64,000 nt of DNA from assembly GCF_019204045.1 (NCBI RefSeq), contig NZ_JAGSPC010000001.1, positions 620,001 to 684,000 of the forward strand, in the 5' to 3' direction. The stretch is from Erythrobacter crassostreae. Lineage in GTDB: Bacteria; Pseudomonadota; Alphaproteobacteria; Sphingomonadales; Sphingomonadaceae. Of this stretch, positions 25,920 to 34,686 are shown piece after piece (within the stretch, counting starts at the first letter, position 1; every line of letters begins with the position of its first letter). The notes below the pieces were generated by a model. That model was not told the origin of the DNA and did not search any database. It worked only from the letters and a program-made list of their open reading frames with translations. The position numbers and the translations under genes are program-made.

Positions 25920-26533
25920 CAGAAAGTCCAACTTTTCGGTTTATCAAAATCATGAAGAACGGGGATGCCAAGATCTTCGACCGGCTGAAGTGAAATTTGG
26001 TCCGCGACTTTCCGCCCCGATGCAAGGCGGGTGACCTGGCGCAAAAGCAATCCCGAAACGATCCGGCCGCCCTCGGTGACGCATCCTGCAAGTCCATCAG
26101 GCAATTGCTCGATTGCGCCATCAATCACCATGAGTGAATAAGAGGCATTCTTTGCAACTTTGCCCGCTGATGCATCGGCGGAGCTGATGGTGTCGAGCTG
26201 TCCGACAAGCGGGCGGATCAGTGCAGCGAGATATCCGGTGCCGCCTTCAACGATTAGAACGTTGTCGGATTTGTCCGGGTCTGCTTCGAGAAGAAGTTTA
26301 CCGTAAAACAGCGGCGAACCAAGATGCGCGTCATCGCTAATGGCAATGGAACGGTCGATATAGGCCAAAGACGCTTTGTCGTCGGGCAGAAATTCCTCGC
26401 GCGGAACCGCAAGCATGCGGGCAAGGGCAAACTCTTCGTTCACTCCGCTGGTCCGCAGTTGGCTATCAATCATTGCGCGGCGTGCGGTAGCGGATACTGG
26501 TTGGCCAGTGGAGGGGGCAGTCATGGTCGTCAT
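25919..26533 (-). CDS. Degenerate protein-L-isoaspartate O-methyltransferase-like protein
   Basis: The 204-residue protein belongs to the PIMT family in its N-terminal half (MIDSQLRTSGVNEEFALARMLAVPREEFLP) and has a SAM motif I-like VLIVEGGTGYLAAL. However, the catalytic-loop region reads DDAHLGSPLFYGKLLLEA rather than the usual ISQPY-type loop, and about 25 residues that normally follow the SAM-binding strand are missing. It therefore probably lacks normal repair activity. Such PIMT-like genes are often found directly upstream of tolC in Alphaproteobacteria. It is the first gene of the operon with tolC and popZ. Confidence 0.8.
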   Translation of the reverse strand: MTTMTAPSTGQPVSATARRAMIDSQLRTSGVNEEFALARMLAVPREEFLPDDKASLAYIDRSIAISDDAHLGSPLFYGKLLLEADPDKSDNVLIVEGGTGYLAALIRPLVGQLDTISSADASAGKVAKNASYSLMVIDGAIEQLPDGLAGCVTEGGRIVSGLLLRQVTRLASGRKVADQISLQPVEDLGIPVLHDFDKPKSWTF

Positions 26534-26548
26534 ATCAACTCCAGATTA

Positions 26549-26578
26549 CTGTATTAGTCTAACAATACAGCGCGTCAA
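26549..26578 (-). promoter_or_regulatory. Promoter with overlapping operator-like inverted repeat (PIMT-tolC-popZ)
   Basis: CTGTATT (26549-26555) and AATACAG (26564-26570) form perfect 7-base inverted half-sites around eight bases, a layout typical of TetR-type operators. On the minus strand TTGACG (26573-26578) lies at the upstream edge and TAATAC about 16 bases further on, so the repeat covers the spacer and -10 of a plausible sigma70-type promoter. It sits 16 bases upstream of the first gene. The regulator is not encoded in the window. Confidence 0.5.
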
Positions 26579-26710
26579 CCCTTCCTAGCTTTAACCGACT
26601 GAATGGCCAAGTGGTTTGGCTCCCGAATACAGTCACATGATATCCCTTTGACCTGTAGCGCCCGCGATGCTTAGGGGGGCACGCAATCGACCGAAACAGG
26701 GAACACTTCG

Positions 26711-28144
26711 ATGAGTGACATTCATAACAACGGCAAAATCTTTGGTGCGATAGGCAAAGTCCGGATCGAAACCGACTCGCTTGGTGAAGTGGCGGTCCCG
26801 GTTGACGCCCATTGGGGCGCACAGACACAGCGCAGCCTCGCCAATTTTGCGATCGGGACCGAGACGATGCCCGCCCCGCTGGTCAAGGCGCTCGGCATTC
26901 AGAAGCAGTCGGCAGCGCGCGCCAATATGAGACTGGGCGAACTGAATGCCAAAGTGGGCGAGGCGATCATCAAAGCCGCTACCGAGGTTATCGACGGCAC
27001 ACTGGCGAGCCAGTTCCCGCTTTCTGTTTGGCAGACCGGTTCGGGCACACAATCAAACATGAATGCCAACGAAGTAATCGCAAGCCGCGCGAACGAAATT
27101 CTGACAGGGAACCTCGGCGGGAAAGAGCCGGTTCACCCCAATGACCACTGCAATATGGGTCAGAGCTCGAACGACACATTTCCCACAGCGATGCACATTG
27201 CCGCGGCGAGTGAGACTGTTGAGCAGCTTATCCCGGCGCTTGGCCATCTGCACGGTGCTTTAGATGCGAAAGCAAAGGCGTTTGCCGATATCGTCAAGAT
27301 TGGCAGAACCCATTTACAGGACGCGACGCCGCTTACTTTGGGTCAGGAATTCTCCGGATATGCCAAGCAAGTCGAATACGGAGTTGCCCGGCTTGAAAAC
27401 GCGTTGCCGCGCGTGCTCGAACTGGCGCAGGGTGGCACTGCCGTTGGCACCGGGATCAATTCGACTGTCGGTTTTGCCGAAGAATTTGCCGCACAAGTTG
27501 CTGATACGACTGGTCACGCCTTCACAACAGCGCCCAACAAGTTTGAAGCTCTCGCCGCGCATGACGCGTTGGTAGAGCTTTCGGGCGCGCTCAATTCGGT
27601 TGCGGTCAGCTGCCTCAAAATCGCCAACGATATCCGTTTGCTTGGCTCCGGACCGCGCAGCGGTTTGGGCGAAATAGCGCTTCCCGCAAACGAGCCTGGA
27701 TCGTCAATCATGCCGGGCAAGGTCAACCCTACTCAATGCGAAGCGCTGACCATGGTCTGCGCGCAAGTGATGGGCAACAATACAACCGTCAGTGTCGCAG
27801 GATCGCACGGCCATTTAGAACTGAACGTTTTCAAGCCGGTGATGATAAACGCTGTTCTGCAATCAATCCGCCTGCTGACCGATGCGACCCGTAGCTTCAC
27901 CGATAATTGTGTTGAAGGCATCACGGCCAACACCGACCGCATCGATAAGCTGATGAACGAAAGCCTGATGCTCGTAACTGCGCTCAACCCGCATATCGGG
28001 TACGACAATGCTGCGAAGATCGCCAAGAAGGCCCACGCTGATGGCACGACCTTGAAAGAGGCTGCTTTGGAGCTTGACCTGCTGACCGAAGAGCAATTCG
28101 CCGCGTGGGTTATTCCTTCGGAAATGATCAAACCACGCGGCTAA
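26711..28144 (+). CDS. fumC: Class II fumarate hydratase
   Basis: FumC hydrates fumarate to malate in the TCA cycle, without an iron-sulfur cluster. The 477-residue protein has the superfamily signature [15 protein letters not shown] with its catalytic serine region, the [12 protein letters not shown] substrate site, and the [20 protein letters not shown] helix with the catalytic histidine. An additional 15 N-terminal residues precede the usual start; AGGGAACACTTCG gives a moderate ribosome site. It is monocistronic. Confidence 0.96.
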   Translation: MSDIHNNGKIFGAIGKVRIETDSLGEVAVPVDAHWGAQTQRSLANFAIGTETMPAPLVKALGIQKQSAARANMRLGELNAKVGEAIIKAATEVIDGTLASQFPLSVWQTGSGTQSNMNANEVIASRANEILTGNLGGKEPVHPNDHCNMGQSSNDTFPTAMHIAAASETVEQLIPALGHLHGALDAKAKAFADIVKIGRTHLQDATPLTLGQEFSGYAKQVEYGVARLENALPRVLELAQGGTAVGTGINSTVGFAEEFAAQVADTTGHAFTTAPNKFEALAAHDALVELSGALNSVAVSCLKIANDIRLLGSGPRSGLGEIALPANEPGSSIMPGKVNPTQCEALTMVCAQVMGNNTTVSVAGSHGHLELNVFKPVMINAVLQSIRLLTDATRSFTDNCVEGITANTDRIDKLMNESLMLVTALNPHIGYDNAAKIAKKAHADGTTLKEAALELDLLTEEQFAAWVIPSEMIKPRG

Positions 28145-28241
28145 GTCGTTCATCGGTTTCGACCAAAGTCTAACGCTGTCCGACTATCCGCCTCTGCGTT
28201 AGTGGCGCTTTAGGCGCACTGTCGCTATCTCGCTTAGAGAT

Positions 28242-29492
28242 ATGGATAGAGCCAATTCCTTAAGCGCATCCGCGCGCAAATCGAATGTCAGCGTGCCGTT
28301 CCGCACGGTAATGTTTTCTATCGTCGGATTGTGGCTGGTCTACTTTCTGCTGATTTCGGCGCGTGGGTCCATGCTTGGCCTCGAGATCCAGCCGGATCTG
28401 CTTTGGCGGCGCGCTATTGTCTGCGCATTCGCGGTCTTTATTACGATCGTGTTGTGGTGCATCCTGCGGCTGTTTGAGCAGCGCAAGCGCTGGATCCTGT
28501 TTGCAGTGGCATTGGTGGCCGCGTTGCCCGGTGCGTTTGCAATCGCACAGGTTAATCAGGTCCTTTTCACTTCGCTCAATGAGCGACTGGAACAGAAATA
28601 CGCTGAAGAGCGCGGATTTACTCTGCGCCGCGATGAATCGGGTAACCTGCTCGCTGAAATCGACGCGCCGCAGGAATGGCAGCTGAGAAACTCCGACGAC
28701 TTTGGCCCAGATAACCCGCCGGTCATCACATTCGTTCTGCAGGACGCCAAAGATTCAGGGCAGAAATGGTATCCACTGATCGATGCGGCGCTCAGCCGGT
28801 ATTACATCCTGCTGACATGGTCAGCGCTCTTCATTGCGTTCTTGTCGATTGCGCAAGCGCGGGAGGCAGAGCGGCGCGAACAGAAATTTAGATCGGCAGC
28901 GAAAGCAGCCGAAATCCGCTCACTGCGTTATCAGGTGAACCCGCATTTCCTATTCAACACTCTGAATTCTCTATCAGCATTGGTAATGACCGGAAAAGCG
29001 GATCGCGCGGAACGCATGATCCAGACGATTAGCCGGTTTTATCGTCATAGTCTTGCGGATGAACCAACCAGCGATGTGGCGCTGATTGATGAATTCGACC
29101 TGCAAAAGCTGTATCTCGATATCGAAGCGGTGCGTTTCCCGGATCGGCTGACTTGCGAATTTGATCTGCCGGACGACCTGAAAGACGCACGCGTGCCAGG
29201 CATGATACTGCAACCCCTGGTTGAAAACTCGGTCAAATATGCTGTGTCTTCGGTAACCCGAAATATCACCATCCGTGTCAGCGCCCGTGAAGAATTCGAC
29301 CGCCTCGTTATTTCAGTGAGCGATGATGGGCCTGGATTGCCCGAAGGAGCACCGCATGGCTTCGGTATCGGACTGGCGAATGTGCGCGACCGCCTTGAAG
29401 CGCGATTCGGTTCTGACATAGGATTTACCTCGGCCCCGATCCCCGGTGGCTATAGCACGGAGATACGGGTTCCGTTGACACGCCATGGCTGA
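28242..29492 (+). CDS. LytS-type sensor histidine kinase
   Basis: The 416-residue protein has four hydrophobic segments (about 23-40, 58-78, 84-106 and 187-206), with the stretch 107-185 likely facing the periplasm. The cytosolic part is a His_kinase domain of the LytS/YehU type: the phosphoacceptor His235 lies in LRYQVNPHFLFNTLNSLSA, and an ATPase domain follows with NSVKYAV (N-box) and DDGPGLPEGAPHGFGIGLANVRDRL (G-boxes). It overlaps the response-regulator gene by eight bases. The signal sensed is unknown. Confidence 0.93.
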   Translation: MDRANSLSASARKSNVSVPFRTVMFSIVGLWLVYFLLISARGSMLGLEIQPDLLWRRAIVCAFAVFITIVLWCILRLFEQRKRWILFAVALVAALPGAFAIAQVNQVLFTSLNERLEQKYAEERGFTLRRDESGNLLAEIDAPQEWQLRNSDDFGPDNPPVITFVLQDAKDSGQKWYPLIDAALSRYYILLTWSALFIAFLSIAQAREAERREQKFRSAAKAAEIRSLRYQVNPHFLFNTLNSLSALVMTGKADRAERMIQTISRFYRHSLADEPTSDVALIDEFDLQKLYLDIEAVRFPDRLTCEFDLPDDLKDARVPGMILQPLVENSVKYAVSSVTRNITIRVSAREEFDRLVISVSDDGPGLPEGAPHGFGIGLANVRDRLEARFGSDIGFTSAPIPGGYSTEIRVPLTRHG

Positions 29493-30240
29493 ACATTCTG
29501 ACAAAGACACCGCTTTGCGGACCCTGATCGTTGACGATGAACCGCTGGCTGTTGAGCGAATTCAAGTCATTTGTGCCGAATTGCCAGCGATAAATGTGGT
29601 TGGCACTGCGAGCGACGGTGCGGCGGCATTGCGCCTGACGGAAAAGCTGGAGCCGGACCTGATCTTGCTCGATATGACTATGCCTGAGCTTGATGGACTG
29701 GGCGTGGCCCGAAAGCTTGGCGAATCCGATGATCCGCCCGCGGTTATCTTTGTTACCGCGCACGATCATTTCGCAGTTGAGGCGTTCGATCTTGAGGCTA
29801 TCGATTATGTATTGAAGCCGGTTTCGGCTGACCGATTAGAGCGTGCTATTGAGCGCGCTGTGGCCCGGAAAGGCGAACGCAAGGAATCAGGCAGCCGTTG
29901 GCTTGACGAGCTTTGGGTGCCGCATCGCTCTGAATTGCTGCGCATCGCGGTAAGCGAAGTTCACCAAATCGATGCCGAGCGCGATTATGTGCGCTTACAC
30001 GTCGGAACGGCGGAAACGCCGCGATCTTATCTCTTGCTGCAGACTATCGCAGGCCTTGAAGCGCGCCTCGATCCGGACGAATTCATCCGAATTCACCGTT
30101 CGACAATCCTGCGCCGCGACAATATCCGCGGCTTGCGCCATGATGGCCTTGGCGTCTGGTCTGCAGAATTGCAAAGTGGAGAGGCTTTGAGGATCGGGCG
30201 GACTTATCTGTCCAAAGTCAAAGCAATGGCAGGCCGCTAG
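29485..30240 (+). CDS. LytTR-family response regulator
   Basis: The 251-residue protein has a receiver domain (12-128) with the phosphoacceptor Asp63 in DLILLDMTMPELDGL, the acidic pair in IVDDEP, and the conserved lysine in YVLKPVS. A linker follows, then a LytTR DNA-binding domain (about 145-248) with VHQIDAERDYVRLHV and FIRIHRSTILRRDNIRGL. These AlgR/LytR-type regulators bind paired direct repeats; no such pair is obvious nearby. Its position right after the histidine kinase makes them a cognate pair. Confidence 0.94.
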   Translation: MAEHSDKDTALRTLIVDDEPLAVERIQVICAELPAINVVGTASDGAAALRLTEKLEPDLILLDMTMPELDGLGVARKLGESDDPPAVIFVTAHDHFAVEAFDLEAIDYVLKPVSADRLERAIERAVARKGERKESGSRWLDELWVPHRSELLRIAVSEVHQIDAERDYVRLHVGTAETPRSYLLLQTIAGLEARLDPDEFIRIHRSTILRRDNIRGLRHDGLGVWSAELQSGEALRIGRTYLSKVKAMAGR

Positions 30241-30264
30241 ACACTTCCTTGTGCGGGCTTCCCG

Positions 30265-30317
30265 GCAGCAAAAAAGCAGCGGCCCGAACCCCGGGACTGA
30301 TTAGGGTTCGAGCCGCT
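30265..30317 (-). terminator. Intrinsic terminator of the UrcA-family gene
   Basis: A 14-bp stem with one mismatch (30278-30291 with 30304-30317) is followed on the minus strand by a run of six T within GCTGCTTTTTTGCTGCC. It lies downstream of the UrcA-family gene and upstream, on the other strand, of nothing, so it also bounds the LytTR gene. Confidence 0.85.
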
Positions 30318-30377
30318 ATGTCCTGCACCGTTCACGCAATACGGGGAGCGCGCGGTGCGGGATATTCAAGTACGAGG

Positions 30378-30686
30378 TTAGCCGCCGAGACGTTCGTCTT
30401 CGATCATAGCGGTAACTTGACGCTTGGCGCTCGCACGAGCCTTGGCGACGCAGGCTCGGGCTTGAACGTTCTTCAGCCGTGTACCGGTTCGCGCTTGGTT
30501 CGCATTGCATACCGAACGTGCAGCGCGGTCAATGCGCCGGTCGAGCATCTTCTGACCAGCTGGCGTATCGAGATCGAGGCCTTCGGTGCTGATCTTCTCA
30601 ACCGGTACATCTTTTGACCCGGCCATTGCCGGAGTTGCGGTAACGGCCAAGCCAAGGGCGGCAGCTGCAATTGCAAATGTCTTCAT
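30378..30686 (-). CDS. UrcA family exported protein
   Basis: The 102-residue protein starts at 30686 after a GGAG ribosome site; the frame extends further upstream without similarity. It has a signal peptide (MKTFAIAAAALGLAVTATPAMAG) and then the UrcA pattern STEGLDLDTPAGQKMLDRRIDRAARSVCNA...RACVAKARASAKRQV, with two cysteines that probably form a disulfide. The family is abundant in sphingomonads; no function is known. Confidence 0.85.
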   Translation of the reverse strand: MKTFAIAAAALGLAVTATPAMAGSKDVPVEKISTEGLDLDTPAGQKMLDRRIDRAARSVCNANQARTGTRLKNVQARACVAKARASAKRQVTAMIEDERLGG

Positions 30687-30912
30687 GGGTTTTCTCCTCC
30701 AACAGACCGGTTGGCGTTCGAGCGGGGGTTCGAAGCGGGGGACCAGCCGTCCTGTTGAAACAAGGGATACGCCGATCCGATTTGGCAATCATCCTAAGGT
30801 CGACCAATACCCGCTTGTCGTTCGATTGGCGGGGTCCATGCTTGACCGATGCAGCAAATCACCCGACCAACGGTTGTATCGGGCCGACAGAGGATTACGT
30901 CAGATTGTAACC

Positions 30913-31185
30913 ATGTGGATTGCTGTCATTATCATATTCTTGCTCGGGATCGCGAACTTCGCGCTTCACCGCGCCGTGCTCGATAGCGAGCATCCGATGC
31001 TCGACCAAATGCCTGCCTTCATCCATATGTTGGGCGGGCGGCTGACATTGGTGGCTGAATTTCTGGTTTTGCTCATCGCGATGTTGCTTGCTGCAAATGG
31101 CTGGCCAGAGCTGGTCTGGGGCTATGTCGCCTACAGCGCTCTCAACGCCGGCGCCGCCTGGCTAATACTAACCGGAAAGGCATAA
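30913..31185 (+). CDS. Small membrane protein, three hydrophobic segments
   Basis: The ATG at 30913 gives 90 residues: MWIAVIIIFLLGIANFALHRAVLDSEHPMLDQM, then two further hydrophobic segments (about 42-60 and 66-87). The open frame continues upstream by more than 100 codons but that part is basic and overlaps the promoter of the UrcA gene. I recognise no named family. It lies 51 bases before the metallophosphoesterase gene on the same strand. Confidence 0.7.
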   Translation: MWIAVIIIFLLGIANFALHRAVLDSEHPMLDQMPAFIHMLGGRLTLVAEFLVLLIAMLLAANGWPELVWGYVAYSALNAGAAWLILTGKA

Positions 31186-31236
31186 TGCGCGGTTTGGCGA
31201 TTGCATCGCGCCTCAAACACCGCTTTGGACCCTGAC

Positions 31237-31986
31237 ATGACGACCCGCCTTATACATATCAGCGATGTTCACTTCGGCGTCGAAGATCGCGGTGCGTTGG
31301 CGATCGTTGAGCGGGCTATTGCAGAGGAGGCACCAGATGCGCTGGTCTGCACCGGCGACCTGACGCAGCGGGCCAAGCATTCCGAATATGAGGCTGCAGC
31401 GAAGTGGTTCGGTTCAAAGAGCCTGCCTGTGGTGCTTGATCCCGGCAATCACGACATGCCTTATTACAACCTTTGGGAGCGCTTTACCGATCCATACCGG
31501 CGATACCGCGCGCTGAAGAGTAAGGTGGGGGGCGTGCTACAATCGTCTGACGTGGTACTTGTTCCTCTGAAAACAACAGTGCGGGCACAGGCGCGCTTCC
31601 CATGGTCTGACGGTGTAGTCACGCCTGCTGCGCTGGAGCAAACATTGCGGCGTCTCGCTTCACTTGAGGGCGATGCCCGTACAAAGATCGTGACGGCTCA
31701 TCATCCCTTGTTGGGTCCGGCTGGAGCAAGGTCCAACCCCACAATCGGCGGTGACCGCGCATTTGCTGCACTGGCGGAAGCGGGCGCCCACGCTGTTATA
31801 TCCGGCCATGTGCATGTGCCTTTTGATGAGATGCGTAGCGTTAACGGACAAACGATGCGCATGATCGGAGCGGGCACATTATCAACCCGTTTGCGCCACG
31901 GCGCCCCTCCTTCATTCAGGTATATTACCTGTGGTCCAGAAGGTCAGATCGAAGCCGAACTGTGCGAAGTCCCGCTCGCCAGTTAG
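31237..31986 (+). CDS. Calcineurin-like metallophosphoesterase
   Basis: The 249-residue protein starts at 31237 (MTTRLIHISDVHFG). The dinuclear metal-site motifs of the family are all visible: ISDVHFG, CTGDLTQ, DPGNHDMP, ...THHPLLGP-like AHHPLLGP, and the C-terminal ISGHVHVPF. Most relatives are cyclic-nucleotide phosphodiesterases or related hydrolases; the exact substrate is unclear. A 12-codon upstream extension is ignored. It may be transcribed with the small membrane-protein gene. Confidence 0.9.
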   Translation: MTTRLIHISDVHFGVEDRGALAIVERAIAEEAPDALVCTGDLTQRAKHSEYEAAAKWFGSKSLPVVLDPGNHDMPYYNLWERFTDPYRRYRALKSKVGGVLQSSDVVLVPLKTTVRAQARFPWSDGVVTPAALEQTLRRLASLEGDARTKIVTAHHPLLGPAGARSNPTIGGDRAFAALAEAGAHAVISGHVHVPFDEMRSVNGQTMRMIGAGTLSTRLRHGAPPSFRYITCGPEGQIEAELCEVPLAS

Positions 31987-32101
31987 AATCAGACCGGTAA
32001 ACATATGCGGTTTTGTTTTAACCTTTCTTGTCGCCTCTGCGTTAAGTCTCTGTTGATCATAATCAGACCCAGGAAAGTTCAATCTGCTGGAGGCAGAGCC
32101 G

Positions 32102-32299
32102 ATGGATATGTTGAAAGCGTTTTTTCTAGGGGCAGTTCTGAGCGGCGCAATTGCGGGCGTTGTCGGTTCGCAAGGCTCAAGCGCCGGCCCGCTTGATGTA
32201 CACTCGATGACGCTGGGTGATTTCAGAGTCTTCTGGTCCTGGCCGGTGTTCCTCGCGGGGAGCGGTCTTGCATGGGCCCTCATGCTGCTACAAAAATAG
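32102..32299 (+). CDS. Small two-segment membrane protein
   Basis: A 65-residue protein with an N-terminal hydrophobic segment (LKAFFLGAVLSGAIAGVVG, about 4-22) and a second one near the C-terminus (FLAGSGLAWALMLL). It has a good ribosome site (TGGAGG, 14 bases upstream). I recognise no family. It is short, but its coding pattern and its position before a terminator support it. Confidence 0.7.
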   Translation: MDMLKAFFLGAVLSGAIAGVVGSQGSSAGPLDVHSMTLGDFRVFWSWPVFLAGSGLAWALMLLQK

Positions 32300-32319
32300 A
32301 TTGATCCGCACGCGCATCA

Positions 32320-32355
32320 AAAAGGGCGGCATTCCCGAAGGAAGCCGCCCTTTTT
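32320..32355. terminator. Bidirectional terminator between convergent genes
   Basis: GGGCGGC (about 32324-32330) pairs with GCCGCCC (32344-32350), extended by A-runs to the left and T-runs to the right. It therefore has U-runs in both directions and separates the small membrane-protein gene from rpsI. Confidence 0.92.
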
Positions 32356-32381
32356 GATTTGTGTCTGTGTTTTGAGGCGGA

Positions 32382-32900
32382 TTAACGCTTCGAGAACTGG
32401 AAGCTACGACGGGCTTTCGCACGGCCGTATTTCTTACGCTCAACAACACGGCTGTCGCGGGTAAGGAAGCCAGCAGACTTCACTGTCGCACGCAGCGCTG
32501 GCTCAAACTTAGCAAGTGCTTGGCTGATGCCGTGCTTAACCGCACCGGCTTGGCCAGACAGGCCGCCACCGCGAACGGTTGCAATCACATCATACTGACC
32601 TTGACGATCAGTGATTGTGAAAGGCTGGTCGATGATCAAGCGCAGAGTCGGGCGCGCGAAATACACTTCTTGCTCGCGGCCGTTGACGATGACCTTGCCG
32701 GTGCCCGGCTTGATCCAGACGCGCGCCTTGGCGTCTTTACGGCGGCCAGTGGCGTAGGCACGGCCTTGAGCGTCCAGCTCTTGCTCGCGCAGCGGCGCAG
32801 CAGGGTTCTGTGCGATTTCAGCGGCATCTGCAGCAGGTGCATCACCAGCGATATCTTTGAGATCCGACAGGTCGGAGACTGTGTTTGTTTCGTCAGCCAT
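32382..32900 (-). CDS. rpsI: 30S ribosomal protein S9
   Basis: S9 contacts tRNA at the P site through its C-terminal tail, here [14 protein letters not shown]. The 172-residue protein has an N-terminal extension of about 40 acidic residues ([20 protein letters not shown]...), a known alphaproteobacterial feature, before the canonical [18 protein letters not shown]. It overlaps rplM by one base. Confidence 0.97.
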   Translation of the reverse strand: MADETNTVSDLSDLKDIAGDAPAADAAEIAQNPAAPLREQELDAQGRAYATGRRKDAKARVWIKPGTGKVIVNGREQEVYFARPTLRLIIDQPFTITDRQGQYDVIATVRGGGLSGQAGAVKHGISQALAKFEPALRATVKSAGFLTRDSRVVERKKYGRAKARRSFQFSKR

Positions 32901-33379
32901 TATCCGGAGACCTTGTTCTTGCGGTTCATGGAGGCAACGTCGAGCACAATTGGCTTTTGGCCGTCATGTGGGTGCTCTGTGCCGTTATAAAGGTGTAGCG
33001 CGCGCATCTGATCACGGCCAAGCGGGCCGCGCGGGATCATGCGCTCAACAGCTTTCGAAAGCACGCGCTCAGGAAAACGACCTTCGAGGATTTTCGCAGG
33101 CGTGGTTTCCTTGATACCGCCAGGGTGGCCGGTGTGCTTGTAATAGATTTTCTTCTCAGCTTTGTTGCTGGTGAACTTCACCTTGTCGGCGTTGATCACG
33201 ATAACGTGGTCACCGCAGTCGACATGCGGAGTGTAGCTTGGCTTGTGCTTGCCGCGCAGGTGATTGGCGATGATCGCTGCGAGGCGACCAACTACGAGGC
33301 CGTCGGCATCGATAATGTGCCATTTCTTTTCGACCTCTGCCGGCTTAGCCGACTGGGTCAGTTTGGTGAGCGCCTTCAT
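32900..33379 (-). CDS. rplM: 50S ribosomal protein L13
   Basis: L13 is an early-assembly large-subunit protein. The 159-residue sequence carries the family pattern [46 protein letters not shown] and [31 protein letters not shown]. It forms the usual rplM-rpsI operon. Confidence 0.97.
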   Translation of the reverse strand: MKALTKLTQSAKPAEVEKKWHIIDADGLVVGRLAAIIANHLRGKHKPSYTPHVDCGDHVIVINADKVKFTSNKAEKKIYYKHTGHPGGIKETTPAKILEGRFPERVLSKAVERMIPRGPLGRDQMRALHLYNGTEHPHDGQKPIVLDVASMNRKNKVSG

Positions 33380-33525
33380 GGCTGAATGTCCTTACGGCTG
33401 AGAGTTTTGAACTCTGCAGGATATGGTGGTGGTGCCGAGAAGTGCAGAACTAGCAACGGCGAATCGCGCTTAGGCCATACCAAAGACACGACAAGTGCCG
33501 CGCATTTGTGCGTAGAGGCCGCGCA

Positions 33526-33531
33526 AGTCAA
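33526..33531 (-). promoter_or_regulatory. Possible -35 element of the rplM-rpsI operon
   Basis: TTGACT on the minus strand within CTTGACTTGCGC resembles alphaproteobacterial ribosomal promoters. It lies about 150 bases upstream of the rplM start. The matching -10 (CAAATG at 17 bases) is poor, so the call is tentative. Confidence 0.3.
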
Positions 33532-33586
33532 GCAAAAGTGCGGGTTTCAAGAAAGGTAAAATAATACCTTAGTGATTCTCGGGCCT

Positions 33587-34315
33587 TCAAATGACGATCA
33601 ATCGCCATTCTTCGGTCGATCGACGGATATCATTCCCGATGCGAGTTGTGATCTCTCGTTTGGCTTCGGAGAGCCATTGCCCTCCAGACGCAGGTTTGGC
33701 CGAATAGGAAATTTCAAACTCGCCTTTCATGCCTTCGGGCAAATCGATTGCGCGAACCAAGTTTTGCGGTTCGCCAACAGGGAAAAACAAATCTGGCGGT
33801 AGCGTATCCAATAGCGATGAGCTCGCTTGCTGCATTTGCGAAAGGTAACGCATGTGCTGCGCTTTGATTGAAGGGGATTGATCCTGCCGTAAAACCGATT
33901 CTTCCGCGGCCTGCACGGCTGCTGTGAGATCGGCCTTTCGGGTAAAGTCGCCAGTGCCCAAAATTCTTCCATCGGCGGCCAGCAGAATTGGCCACATCTG
34001 GTCAGTCGAGCGCTCTTCTTCAATTCTAGCAATGGCCGCCAGATTTTTAGGTGCGTCGACCTTGGCCAGCGTTTGAGTGCCTGAAACTGTAAAACCGCGC
34101 CCTTGCTCGAAGAACTGAATTTGCCACTCGCGATGTACGGAAAGCGTGCGTCCATCTCCCAAAGTCCGCATGATCACACGGGACAATCGCATTGGAACTT
34201 GGGGAACCGAGACTTGCATTCCAGCAAGAGCTGGAGTTCCCACTACGGATGCGAAGCCCACGGCGGCCAATCCCGCCCCCACGCTTCGACGTGAAATTCC
34301 ACTCATGGCGCTCAT
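33587..34315 (-). CDS. Exported protein of unknown function, Tat-like signal
   Basis: About 242 residues. The ATG at 34315 is chosen because AGGA lies five bases upstream; one five codons earlier at 34330 has the ribosome site directly abutting it. The N-terminus ISRRSVGAGLAAVGFASVVGTPALAG has a twin-arginine and a hydrophobic stretch with an ALA cleavage site. The remainder, with DGRTLSVHREWQIQF and FEISYSAKPASGGQWLSEAKREI, resembles sphingomonad hypothetical proteins; I see no catalytic motif. It follows cutA after about 35 bases. Confidence 0.8.
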   Translation of the reverse strand: MSAMSGISRRSVGAGLAAVGFASVVGTPALAGMQVSVPQVPMRLSRVIMRTLGDGRTLSVHREWQIQFFEQGRGFTVSGTQTLAKVDAPKNLAAIARIEEERSTDQMWPILLAADGRILGTGDFTRKADLTAAVQAAEESVLRQDQSPSIKAQHMRYLSQMQQASSSLLDTLPPDLFFPVGEPQNLVRAIDLPEGMKGEFEISYSAKPASGGQWLSEAKREITTRIGNDIRRSTEEWRLIVI

Positions 34316-34350
34316 ATATTCCTGTGCCATCCTGCAATACGCGGGACCAA

Positions 34351-34686
34351 CTACGTTCGTTTAGACTTGGTTTGCTCAAACAACCAAGCCGCAGTTGATG
34401 GATGTGTATTCTCACATGACCAACCGATGATGGCCGGAGTATCATACGGATGGCACTCGCCCAACCTTTGAACCAAGTCTTTACAATTGCTTTGCGTGGT
34501 TTTGAATAGAACACCGATTTCATTTTCGATGCTGCGTTCGCCGTTCCACGTAAATATTGCCTCGGATTCGCCGACAATATTTGCGCATGCAATGAGGTTT
34601 TCATCAAGCAAAATGCTGGATACTTGACGAGCGCTTTCCCGATCAGGGAATGGACACCAAATCAAAGCGGCCGCGGCATCCCTCAA
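34351..34686 (-). CDS. cutA: Divalent-cation tolerance protein CutA
   Basis: CutA is a small trimeric protein linked to copper and other divalent cations, whose exact role is unclear. The 111-residue sequence has PFPDRESARQVSSILLDENLIACANIVG, FTWNGE, and the C-terminal HPYDTPAIIGW motif. The start appears to be TTG at 34686, overlapping the ctaA stop as TTGA, so translation is coupled. Confidence 0.93.
   Translation of the reverse strand: MRDAAAALIWCPFPDRESARQVSSILLDENLIACANIVGESEAIFTWNGERSIENEIGVLFKTTQSNCKDLVQRLGECHPYDTPAIIGWSCENTHPSTAAWLFEQTKSKRT

Noticed and set aside
26590..26660. Sequence before fumC with a tRNA-like ATGGCCAAGTGGTTTGGCTC
   Set aside because: No acceptor, anticodon or T-arm pairing can be built around it.
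34543..34556. GTTCCACGTAAAT resembling half of parS in cutA
   Set aside because: Only one half-site fits; the other arm is lost.
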